Shown here: positions 26,837-36,685 of the stretch, piece by piece | How the letters are laid out: the number at the start of each line of letters is the position of its first letter | Position numbering within the stretch: position 1 is the first letter of the stretch | DNA from: Prolixibacteraceae bacterium | Lineage (GTDB): Bacteria > Bacteroidota > Bacteroidia > Bacteroidales > Prolixibacteraceae | Assembly (NCBI GenBank): GCA_019856515.1 | Contig: CP082230.1 | Coordinates: forward strand, 2,852,001-2,916,000 | Length of the DNA: 64,000 nt | Direction of reading: 5' to 3' | Notes under the pieces: generated by a model | What the model was told of the DNA's origin: nothing | Database searches by the model: none | The model's input: the letters and a program-made list of their open reading frames with translations, nothing else | Translations under genes and position numbers: made by a program

Positions 26837-27115
26837 ATGGCAGAACTTAAAGGTAAAATCTTGGCAGGAAAGATTCTTGTGGAGCCACAAGAAGCAGTTA
26901 CACAGACAGCAGGTGGATTGTATATTCCTGATTCAGCGAAAGAGAAACCACAACAAGGAAAAGTTAGAATGGTTGGTGCTGCAAAAAAGGATGAACCGAT
27001 GGAGATAGAGGTAGGAGATGTTGTTTCATATGGTAAATATGCTGGAACTGAATTAAACATCGACGGATTCGATTATCTATTGTTATCTCAAACTGATGTT
27101 CTTTACATTAGCTAA
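26837..27115 (+). CDS. groES: Co-chaperonin GroES
   Basis: Heptameric lid of the GroEL folding chamber. The 92-residue protein carries the family features GKILAGKILVEPQEAVTQTAGGLYIPDSAKEKPQQGKVRMVG (mobile loop about 16-32) and GDVVSYGKYAGTELNIDG, ending LLLSQTDVLYI. Length is normal (about 90-100). groEL follows after 42 bp. The upstream region has several operator-like repeats, consistent with stress control. Confidence 0.97.
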   Translation: MAELKGKILAGKILVEPQEAVTQTAGGLYIPDSAKEKPQQGKVRMVGAAKKDEPMEIEVGDVVSYGKYAGTELNIDGFDYLLLSQTDVLYIS

Positions 27116-27154
27116 TTGAGAGTACATCTATTTTTACGTATAAGAAAATATTAA

Positions 27155-28792
<1,638 letters not shown>

Positions 28793-29397
28793 TACCAATG
28801 CTATAATTAAATGAGTGTAACATTGGCATGTTATCTTGATTTATACATTGTTTTTAGATGTAGCTAGAGGTAAAGTTATCCTTGCATATCTTGCCTTATC
28901 GAAACAAGATATATTTGGAATGTCATCGCTTGTATAAGAAGTAGAAATGGTATAAGAAGATCTTATGTTATAGATATTTCAAAGGTTTGTGGATCTCGAT
29001 TCACAAACCTTTTTTTGTCTCTTTACTTCTCTACCTTTCACCATACTCTTTCCTTGAAATTCATACGACCACAATAGAAACCCATGAATTTATCATAATG
29101 TCACATGAAATATCATAGGACATCGATGCTATTTTTCTTTTTTGCTAATATGACCTGTTAAAAAGAAAACTACTAGATATCAACAGAATATACCATTGTC
29201 ATAGTCATACTATAATTTGTTGCCTTAGGACAACCATCTTACAGCATCACATAATCCAACACACTTATTTTATTTATTTAACATTTTTACCTTAGTTTGC
29301 AATCTGCTAAAATCAGAAAGAGTAAGAGTGAATTAGCCTTTAAGACGGGGAAACAGAGTTACAAGTCTGTTATTAATAAGTAATTAAGGAGAAAAGG
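28793..29397. other. Intergenic region after groEL
   Basis: About 600 bp with no convincing coding frame. It holds a terminator (28981-29016) and, just before the next gene, an AACAGA/TCTGTT hairpin (29352-29371) followed by a purine-rich AAGGAGAAAAGG ribosome-binding region. I see nothing else I can name. Confidence 0.6.
28981..29016 (+). terminator. Terminator after groEL
   Basis: AAAGGTTTGTG (28981-28991) pairs with CACAAACCTTT around a 10-nt loop and is followed by a T-run. The stop of groEL lies 189 bp upstream, so the 3' UTR would be long. Confidence 0.85.
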
Positions 29398-30531
29398 ATG
29401 AAAGAGTTAAAGTTAGTTATTGCCATGGCAATAATCCTATGTAGTTGTTCAAAGATAAAGAAGGAACAATTCACACAGGAAATTCTAAAAGATGGGAAGA
29501 TAGAGACAAAAACAATAGACATTGATTTTGTCACTAAAGATGGAGCGATATCATCTCCTCATTTACGAAGTATACACTGTACAAATTTAGAGTCACTATC
29601 ATTCCCAGGTAATAAACTGAAGAATGTAGTAAAACATGAGAAGACACTTCCTTACGATCTATTATCAAAAGATGTTAAGAAAGGGAGTCCAACTTATTAC
29701 ACAATATTTACAGCATACCACTTTATTAAAGCATCAGAGTACTATACTAGTTTGATGTCAGAATATATCACTCCAGAGATTAAAGAATCGGATAAGGATA
29801 TTATTGTGAGTATTGCGGATTACATGCCAATGGCAAACAACAATAGCCGTTTTATTTTTTCTACTAAAGCGGCCATCAATCCATCCTCAGTATATCATAA
29901 AGTAGGACACCGGTATGAGCAATTCATCAAGACGAAAACGAATATCGTATATAAAGAGAATCGTTATATTGGAATCGGTTTTATGGAGTATTTTACCACT
30001 TCACTTAATCAGTCGCCTAAAATATTTGAAGGAGTATTACCTGAGGCATTGAGTAGAGATGTATCAAAACCCGTAACACTACCTATTGATATGGATCAAA
30101 ATAGTCTGTACAAAGGAATCATGATAATGAAAGAGTCTTATATTGATGTTTACAATCAAGAGGGATCTGCAATGCGTCAATATATTGATATTGTTCTTCA
30201 GTCAGAAAACATCCTAAAGAATCGTTACGACTCCAATCTTGCAGCTCTATATATAACCTATCCTCTATGGAAGATTAGAGAGACTATTGGAGCAGAGAAG
30301 ACAGATAGATTAGTTATGCATGCATGGACTATTCTTGGAAATGAAGGACGTAAGAACAGTTCATTCTATACCCCTAACAATGGAGAAGAGGTAAGTGAGA
30401 AAGTATGTTGGTACACTGTACTCCATGCATTACTAACTGCAGATCAACAAGACTTTAAAGGGGAAAACAACAAGCTTATCCGAGATATTTTTGCTAGTGT
30501 AAAATATCCTGTAGACAGAGTATCTAATTAA
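29398..30531 (+). CDS. Zincin-like lipoprotein with degraded active site
   Basis: A 377-residue protein with a lipoprotein signal peptide (LCSC, lipidated Cys near 17). The middle resembles the M4/M36-type metallopeptidase core. SVYHKVGHRYEQFI (residues 165-178) aligns with the HExGH helix, but Glu is replaced by K168. IGIGFMEYFTTSLNQSPKI (191-209) aligns with NEGFADYFAASL, with the zinc-ligand Glu replaced by I193. The surroundings (acidic SIADYMPM, GVLPEALSRDV) are also family-like. Hence it is probably a catalytically dead relative with a binding or structural role. The family assignment is by motif only. It is a single gene between terminators. Confidence 0.6.
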   Translation: MKELKLVIAMAIILCSCSKIKKEQFTQEILKDGKIETKTIDIDFVTKDGAISSPHLRSIHCTNLESLSFPGNKLKNVVKHEKTLPYDLLSKDVKKGSPTYYTIFTAYHFIKASEYYTSLMSEYITPEIKESDKDIIVSIADYMPMANNNSRFIFSTKAAINPSSVYHKVGHRYEQFIKTKTNIVYKENRYIGIGFMEYFTTSLNQSPKIFEGVLPEALSRDVSKPVTLPIDMDQNSLYKGIMIMKESYIDVYNQEGSAMRQYIDIVLQSENILKNRYDSNLAALYITYPLWKIRETIGAEKTDRLVMHAWTILGNEGRKNSSFYTPNNGEEVSEKVCWYTVLHALLTADQQDFKGENNKLIRDIFASVKYPVDRVSN

Positions 30532-30575
30532 ATTGCATCTTCCATAATTAAATGAGAATTTGTACTATATATTAG

Positions 30576-30619
30576 AAGGACAAAAGAACTTAAGCATAAT
30601 AGTTCTTTTGTCCTTTTTT
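30576..30619 (+). terminator. Terminator after zincin-like lipoprotein
   Basis: A 15-bp perfect stem, AAGGACAAAAGAACT (30576-30590) with 30601-30615, has a 10-nt loop and is followed by T residues. Confidence 0.95.
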
Positions 30620-30741
30620 AACGTAACAATAGTTAGAACTTAACCTAAAAAGGGAAATTATTTATTTATTTTTTGCTAACTTAATAGTATGATTTTTAGT
30701 TGAAGATCATACGCAATATTGGAACGCAAAAAATTATTACT

Positions 30742-31491
30742 ATGAATACTTTTTCCCCCGAAGTAGCATACTTAACAGTTATTATCCCTGTATACAATGA
30801 AGAGGAGAGCCTCCCACGGGTTTTTAATGAAGTAACACAGTTCATTAATTACCCTGATAAAAGAGTGGAAATATTATTTGTTAATGATGGATCCACTGAT
30901 AACAGCCAAGAGATTATTAAGGAGATATGTACCCAATCTTCTCCATTCCACTTTATTGAGCTACAGAATAACAGTGGTTTAAGTGCAGCCCTAAAAGCAG
31001 GTATTGACTTCTGCAGCAGTCCATTTATTGGTTATATAGATGCAGATCTACAAACTTCTCCAATGGAGTTTATGGAGCTGATGAGATACTGTGAATCATA
31101 CGAAATGGTTACTGGTATTAGGCAAAATAGGAAAGATTCGTCAACCAAAGTAATCTCGTCAAGAGTGGCCAATACCATGAGAAAGTGGATCACTAATGAC
31201 GGAGTATCTGACACAGGTTGTCCTTTAAAAATTCTTCAGAGACAAACAGCAAAGAGAATCCCATTCTTTAAAGGAATGCATCGGTTTTTAGCAGCACTTG
31301 TACTCTTACAAAAGGGTCGGGTGAAGGAAGTTCCTGTAACGCATTACGAAAGAATTGAGGGAGAAGCAAAGTATCATTTCTGGAATCGATTACTTGGACC
31401 TTTCACTGATCTAATAGCTTTTGCTTGGATCAAGAGAAGGTATATCAACTATAAAATTAAATCGAGTGACTTAACTCTAGTTAAAAACTAG
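30742..31491 (+). CDS. Family 2 glycosyltransferase (polyprenyl-phosphate sugar transferase type)
   Basis: Start set at ATG 30742 (MNTFSPEVAYLTVIIPVYNEEESL); an upstream in-frame TTG at 30700 only adds low-value residues. The 249-residue GT-A domain shows VVIPVYNE-type strand 1, FVNDGSTDNS, LQNNSGLSAALKAGID, and the DxD-like YIDADLQTSP, then DTGCPLKIL. This resembles dolichol/undecaprenyl-phosphate mannose or glucose synthases without the C-terminal membrane helices. The next gene, 2 bp downstream, encodes a multi-helix LAB_N protein, a common Bacteroidota pairing for lipid-linked sugar or lipid A modification. Confidence 0.88.
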   Translation: MNTFSPEVAYLTVIIPVYNEEESLPRVFNEVTQFINYPDKRVEILFVNDGSTDNSQEIIKEICTQSSPFHFIELQNNSGLSAALKAGIDFCSSPFIGYIDADLQTSPMEFMELMRYCESYEMVTGIRQNRKDSSTKVISSRVANTMRKWITNDGVSDTGCPLKILQRQTAKRIPFFKGMHRFLAALVLLQKGRVKEVPVTHYERIEGEAKYHFWNRLLGPFTDLIAFAWIKRRYINYKIKSSDLTLVKN

Positions 31492-31493
31492 CA

Positions 31494-32159
31494 ATGTTTA
31501 AATTCCTATACGATATGATACACCAAGATCAGTGGTATGTGTTTGCCATTGGTCTCTTAGGAAATATACTTTTTTCCTCAAGGCTACTAATACAGTGGTT
31601 TTTATCCGAAAAAAGTGGGAAATCAGAATCTCCTCTATTATTTTGGCAGATAAGTCTTTTGGCCTCATTCACCTTTCTTATTTATGGGATATTACGTAAA
31701 GACCTAGCTATTGTAATGGGTCAACTAATGGTCTACTTTATTTATATTAGAAATATACAACTACATAATAAATGGAAGGTGCTTCCACATGCAATAAGGA
31801 TTCTTTGTATAATCTCTCCATTCCTAGTAATTCTGTATGTCTCGTGGTTTAAACAAGGCCTATTCAGCAATATAATCTCTAATGATAGCATCCCACTACA
31901 ACTACTTCTTTGGGGGTCATTAGGTCAATTTATTTTTGTCTTCCGTTTCTTCTATCAATGGATTGTATCCGAAGAGGAAGGCAAATCGGTACTTCCTCTT
32001 GGTTTTTGGGTTATTAGCCTTTGTGGATCTTTGATTATTATATCCTATGCTATTTTTCGACATGACTTTAATCTGCTTCTAGGACAAATCTCGGGTGCAT
32101 TCGTATATAGCCGAAATATTATTATCCACTTAAAAGGTAAAGGGCTATTCCAAAAGTAA
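31494..32159 (+). CDS. Tandem LAB_N domain membrane protein (lipid A biosynthesis N-terminal type)
   Basis: The 221-residue inner-membrane protein has two copies of the LAB_N unit. Copy 1 is at about 13-90 (GLLGNILFSSRLLIQWFLSE then SPLLFWQISLLASF, and RNIQL). Copy 2 is at about 135-215 (GSLGQFIFVFRFFYQWIVSE, LPLGFWVISLCGS, then SRNIIIHL). Each has about three helices and the S-R-x-x-x-QW motif. LAB_N domains are found fused to LpxB or next to GT2 proteins and resemble SWEET/PQ-loop-like transporters, so flipping or handling of the lipid-linked sugar is plausible. It is separated from the GT2 gene by 2 bp. Confidence 0.85.
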   Translation: MFKFLYDMIHQDQWYVFAIGLLGNILFSSRLLIQWFLSEKSGKSESPLLFWQISLLASFTFLIYGILRKDLAIVMGQLMVYFIYIRNIQLHNKWKVLPHAIRILCIISPFLVILYVSWFKQGLFSNIISNDSIPLQLLLWGSLGQFIFVFRFFYQWIVSEEEGKSVLPLGFWVISLCGSLIIISYAIFRHDFNLLLGQISGAFVYSRNIIIHLKGKGLFQK

Positions 32160-32419
32160 CACTACTTCTAAAATAATTCAAACAAGCGCTACAATATTGA
32201 ACATAAGCAATGCAGGTTATCTTTTAATTTTAATGAACATGGCCAGATGTCATTACTTATCGCCTAACAAATGGGCTGCTATTCTTGGGAATATAGCATT
32301 ATGATAATATTTATATTGAAAACATTTTATTTCATATTATGTTTACAATTATTTTTAATATTTTTAACACCTAAAATCAACTGTCTATCCCCACAAGTTC
32401 AATACTAATCACTTCAATA

Positions 32420-35400
32420 ATGAATAGACTTTATACTTTTATTTTATTAATGCTTACTTGTACAATGGGTAGTTATGCACAAGTAGGCTATTTATCTGCT
32501 CATCGAAAAAAAGGAGCAGAGATGGAATTAAGCAACATGCCCAAAATCGATGTTAAACAGAGTAACAACAAAACAAAAGTTAATATTGATTTATCTGCTT
32601 GTAAATATTTCCATAAAAAGTTCAATAATAACAAGGAATGGGTATTTCTTCAAATTAAAGACTTTGGATATATCCACCATGCTGGTGCTCCTGCTGTTCC
32701 AACAAAACAGTTTCTACATGAAGTGAAAGATGAATATAAGCTTGAAGTAGAAAAAGGAGATTTCATTGTTCACAATAATATCATGGTTCATCCGATGAAA
32801 GCAGATGATATAGATACAGAAGGAGTTCCTAATGTACCATATGATATTGATGAGGCGATCTACAGTAAAAATGAGTTCTATCCTAAGGGTGTTATCGAAA
32901 TACATAACGTTCAAAAGGCTAGTGGAAAGACTTATGTCACAGTAAGGATTAATCCTATCCAGTATAATCCCGTAACAAAAGAGTTACGTATTTATAGTAA
33001 CCTTTCCTACACATTGAAAGGTGTAGAGAATGGTATCAATCGAAAGATGAAGGATCTATATGCAAATCAGATCCCAAGCTATTTAATTGTTACCACCAAT
33101 AAATATCGAGCGGCTGCAAACGAATTAGCATCATGGAAAGCACTACAAGGCTTTAACACGGAAGTAGTTTCTCGTGATTCATGGGAGGCAAAAGACGTAA
33201 AAAAGACCATCCACGATAAATATAATAATCTACCGAACCACTTACAGTATTTTCTTATTATTGGAGACCACGAAGATGTGCCTGGAGAGCTTTATAATAA
33301 AAAATCAAATGGTAAGACAACAGTATATGCATCCGATTTGTATTATGCCTGTCTAGATGGGAAAAGTGATTATACTTCAGATATTGCGCACGGAAGAATA
33401 TCTTGTAAGAATGCCAATGAAGCAAATACAATTGTTCAGAAGGTTATCAATTATGAGAAAAGTCCTGTAGAGAACCCTGATTTCTATAGAACAGCATTGT
33501 GTTGTGCTCAGTTTCAAGATGTGGCAAATAAAGAGGAGCCTGATGGAGAAGCAGCACGTCGATTCTGTCAAACAAGTGAAGAGGTAAGAAATTATCTAGT
33601 CGATGAGCAAGGTTATCAAGTTAATCGAGTTTATTATACAGACCCAGCCAATGAACCAATGAGATGGAATAATGGATCTTTTGGAGATGGCTCACCAATA
33701 CCAGTGGAACTCAGAAGAGCTAGTGGTTTTAACTGGGATGGGGATGCAGCTGATATTAAGAGAGAAATAGAAGAGGGTAAATTCTTTGTACTACACCGAG
33801 ACCATGGATACTCAGGTGGTAGTGGTTGGGCACATCCACGTTTTGTAACAAGAGATATTGATAAGTTGGAAAACGGAAATCTTTTACCTGTCGTTTTCTC
33901 GATGAATTGTCACACTGGTGAGTTTAAGCTTAATGAATGTTTCGCAGAAAAGTTCGTTAAGAATCCAAATGGTGGTGCTATTGGTGTGATTGCAGCTTCA
34001 AACTTCAGCTATAGTGGGTATAATGATGCGCTAACATGTGGTATGATCGATGCATTGTGGAATAACCCAGGGTTAATACCTGTTTTCGGTTATGCTAAAA
34101 GAATTGTTCAAAAACCAGGACACCTTGATCGTGTAGAGCGAATGGGTGATATACTTAATCAAGGGCTTCTAAGGATGCAAGAGACTTACTATAGTGGAGG
34201 AGAAAGTGACATTTACACCCATCGTCTTTTCCACTATTTTGGAGATCCAACGATGAAGATGTGGACTGCGGCTCCTACTGATATTACTGCAACTATCCCA
34301 AATCAAGTTAACCTTAATAGCAAGTCGTTGTCTATCCGAAATATTTCAGATGGAAGCATGACCATATCGTTAGTGCAGAATGGAAAGATTATTGCATATA
34401 AGAAGAAAGCTGTTGCTAAGAAGGATATTAATTTAGAAATCGAAAATATTTCACCTCAGTACCCTTTATACCTTGGAATCTTTGGGACGAATAAGAAGCC
34501 AATCATTAAAGAGATTGTTATCAGTGGTAATACACACAAACCTGTTGCAGACTTTACTTATATCAAAAGTTATAACTCGATTCAGGATGACAATACTCCG
34601 ATTGTATTTACTTTCGATAATTTATCTACATATATCCCAAAATCATATAAATGGAGTTTTTCACCCAATAATATTAAATTTATTGATGATGACTCGAATA
34701 TATCAAAGAATCCTAAAGTTCAATTTACGAAGGCAGGTTCTTATACTGTTTCATTAACGGCAAAGAACAGCAATGGAGAAGGTTCGAAAACCATAGATAC
34801 TCCGATTAAAATTGAATCGGTGAAGGCGTGTACCGTTCCGAAAATTAAGAACAATTACTATAAAATAATCAATTTCAAGATAGCTAATATTGATGTTACG
34901 AGTCCTAACAACTATGAAGTCGCTGGCTATCTATCTCATATTGATAAAGGGGTGGCGATATTGAAAAAAGGAATAAGAACCCCATTCACCCTCTCCATAT
35001 CAGGAAGTAGCTGTAACTATCATATCTATGTCGATCTCAACAATGATGGTAAATTTACTAATGACGAAAAACTATATGAAACCAAGGAAGGTAAAGGGGT
35101 AAAAGACAAGTCCCTACGTGGTAATATTACCATTCCTGAAAATATCTCGACAAAATATTGTAATACTCCTTTAAGGTTGAGAATCTCTCAGTTTACTTAT
35201 TGGGCATCACCATCACCTACAGAAGATAAAAGCAGTGGGCAAACTCATGATTATGCAGTAGTAATTAGAGACGGAGAAGCCACTCCAATGATCACTTCGG
35301 TGTCAAGTACACCAGAAAAAGTGACTGTTAATTGTGATATTAAGAACGGATACGACATTGAACGAAAAGGTATTGTTTACTCTACAACAAAAGCATTTAA

Positions 35401-36613
35401 CGAATCAGAGAGAGTGGATAGCGATGCTAAAACATCTCAATATCACTTTGATTTCACCAAACTTAGAGAGGCAACTACTTATTACTTTAAATCATATTGT
35501 GTAGGGCCTGATGGAACAAGTTATAGTAATGTAAAAGAGACAACCACTTTCTATAAACGACCTATAGCAAATCCATCCAAGCTAACTGGACGAGCAGAGA
35601 GTGCTTTTGCAATTCGTCTGAAATGGAATAAACCAACGTCTTCTTGTCAAAAACTATGGGTAGTTGGTAGCTCTAAAGGAGAAGATGCGATCAATCTTCC
35701 TTCTCCATCTTCAGATCAAAAAGAGTATGAAGTATGTAGAGTTATAGAAGGAAATACAAAAGAGGTGTTATTTACGAACCTTAATGCCGATACTTCTTAT
35801 GACTTTAAGATTTATGCATGCAATAATACGGGGACCAATAAACGTTTTAATACAACTAAGGTCCCGCATCTCAGTTTAATGACTCCAGATAATAGCGAAT
35901 ACCCATTAATGCTATATCCATTAGGAACCTCAAATATGATAGAGGGGGTTACATTCAATTCGATTAAGAATAACAACCCTAGAGAAAATACTGGAGGTAA
36001 TTTTCATATCTTCAATGATCTGAGAACTAATGTTGAAATTGGAAACAAGTATCCATTAGAAGTTCAGGTAAATAAAGAATTTGGTAAGAAATATTTTGCT
36101 AAAGGATGGTTTGATTGGAATCACAACCTTCAATTTGAGAATGATGAAGAAGTTGCATTACAAGAGAAATCTAGCAAGATATATATTGCAGATGTAGAAA
36201 TTCCAGCACATGCTAAAGTTGGTGAAACTGTTTTTAGAGTGGTATACTCATCTACTGATAGTGAAAGTCAACTAAGCCCGACAGGACTTATTGTGGATAA
36301 GAAAGGAATGACAGAAGAGTACCCTATTACAATTAAAGAAGGGGTAATACATACATCTAACAAAGATGGAATAAAGAAAATGGGTGCATCTGCATTTCCT
36401 AACCCTGTCGAGAAAGAGATGACACTAACAGTCAAAATGGAGTTAAGTACAGATGCTTCATATATGATATATGACACAAATGGTAAATGTGTAATGCAAA
36501 ATAAAATTACAGAGAGTACAACCTTAATTCAGATGAACCTTATAACAGGTATCTATACACTCGTTCTCATAAACAATGGAGAGCGTGGTTCTAAGAAGAT
36601 CATTGTTAAATAA
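32420..36613 (+). CDS. Gingipain-like C25 cysteine protease with PKD, GEVED, FN3 and T9SS sorting domain
   Basis: A 1397-residue secreted protease. A signal peptide (cleavage after SYA, residue 20) is followed by a propeptide-like region (about 50-205). The peptidase C25 domain (about 215-620) has candidate catalytic H462 (HRDHGY) and C497 (FSMNCHTGEF), 35 residues apart as in gingipains (about 33). IIGDHEDVPG is also present. Then come a PKD domain (about 708-795), a GEVED domain (about 840-955, DLNNDGKFTNDE), FN3-like domains (about 965-1160), a second GEVED (about 1170-1310, DWNHNLQFENDE) and a T9SS type A CTD (about 1324-1397, FPNPVEKEM ... SKKIIVK). It should be exported by T9SS and surface-bound or released. 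Confidence 0.92.
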   Translation: MNRLYTFILLMLTCTMGSYAQVGYLSAHRKKGAEMELSNMPKIDVKQSNNKTKVNIDLSACKYFHKKFNNNKEWVFLQIKDFGYIHHAGAPAVPTKQFLHEVKDEYKLEVEKGDFIVHNNIMVHPMKADDIDTEGVPNVPYDIDEAIYSKNEFYPKGVIEIHNVQKASGKTYVTVRINPIQYNPVTKELRIYSNLSYTLKGVENGINRKMKDLYANQIPSYLIVTTNKYRAAANELASWKALQGFNTEVVSRDSWEAKDVKKTIHDKYNNLPNHLQYFLIIGDHEDVPGELYNKKSNGKTTVYASDLYYACLDGKSDYTSDIAHGRISCKNANEANTIVQKVINYEKSPVENPDFYRTALCCAQFQDVANKEEPDGEAARRFCQTSEEVRNYLVDEQGYQVNRVYYTDPANEPMRWNNGSFGDGSPIPVELRRASGFNWDGDAADIKREIEEGKFFVLHRDHGYSGGSGWAHPRFVTRDIDKLENGNLLPVVFSMNCHTGEFKLNECFAEKFVKNPNGGAIGVIAASNFSYSGYNDALTCGMIDALWNNPGLIPVFGYAKRIVQKPGHLDRVERMGDILNQGLLRMQETYYSGGESDIYTHRLFHYFGDPTMKMWTAAPTDITATIPNQVNLNSKSLSIRNISDGSMTISLVQNGKIIAYKKKAVAKKDINLEIENISPQYPLYLGIFGTNKKPIIKEIVISGNTHKPVADFTYIKSYNSIQDDNTPIVFTFDNLSTYIPKSYKWSFSPNNIKFIDDDSNISKNPKVQFTKAGSYTVSLTAKNSNGEGSKTIDTPIKIESVKACTVPKIKNNYYKIINFKIANIDVTSPNNYEVAGYLSHIDKGVAILKKGIRTPFTLSISGSSCNYHIYVDLNNDGKFTNDEKLYETKEGKGVKDKSLRGNITIPENISTKYCNTPLRLRISQFTYWASPSPTEDKSSGQTHDYAVVIRDGEATPMITSVSSTPEKVTVNCDIKNGYDIERKGIVYSTTKAFNESERVDSDAKTSQYHFDFTKLREATTYYFKSYCVGPDGTSYSNVKETTTFYKRPIANPSKLTGRAESAFAIRLKWNKPTSSCQKLWVVGSSKGEDAINLPSPSSDQKEYEVCRVIEGNTKEVLFTNLNADTSYDFKIYACNNTGTNKRFNTTKVPHLSLMTPDNSEYPLMLYPLGTSNMIEGVTFNSIKNNNPRENTGGNFHIFNDLRTNVEIGNKYPLEVQVNKEFGKKYFAKGWFDWNHNLQFENDEEVALQEKSSKIYIADVEIPAHAKVGETVFRVVYSSTDSESQLSPTGLIVDKKGMTEEYPITIKEGVIHTSNKDGIKKMGASAFPNPVEKEMTLTVKMELSTDASYMIYDTNGKCVMQNKITESTTLIQMNLITGIYTLVLINNGERGSKKIIVK

Positions 36614-36623
36614 GACAATATAG

Positions 36624-36672
36624 GTAAAAAAACAGAGGGAGTAATTCATTCAAGAATTACTCCCTTTTTTAT
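36624..36672. terminator. Bidirectional terminator between gingipain-like gene and glgP
   Basis: AGGGAGTAATTC (36636-36647) pairs with GAATTACTCCCT (36654-36665) around a short loop. A T-run follows on the plus strand, and an A-run on the left serves the minus strand. Confidence 0.92.
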
Positions 36673-36685
36673 TCTATTCATTTTA

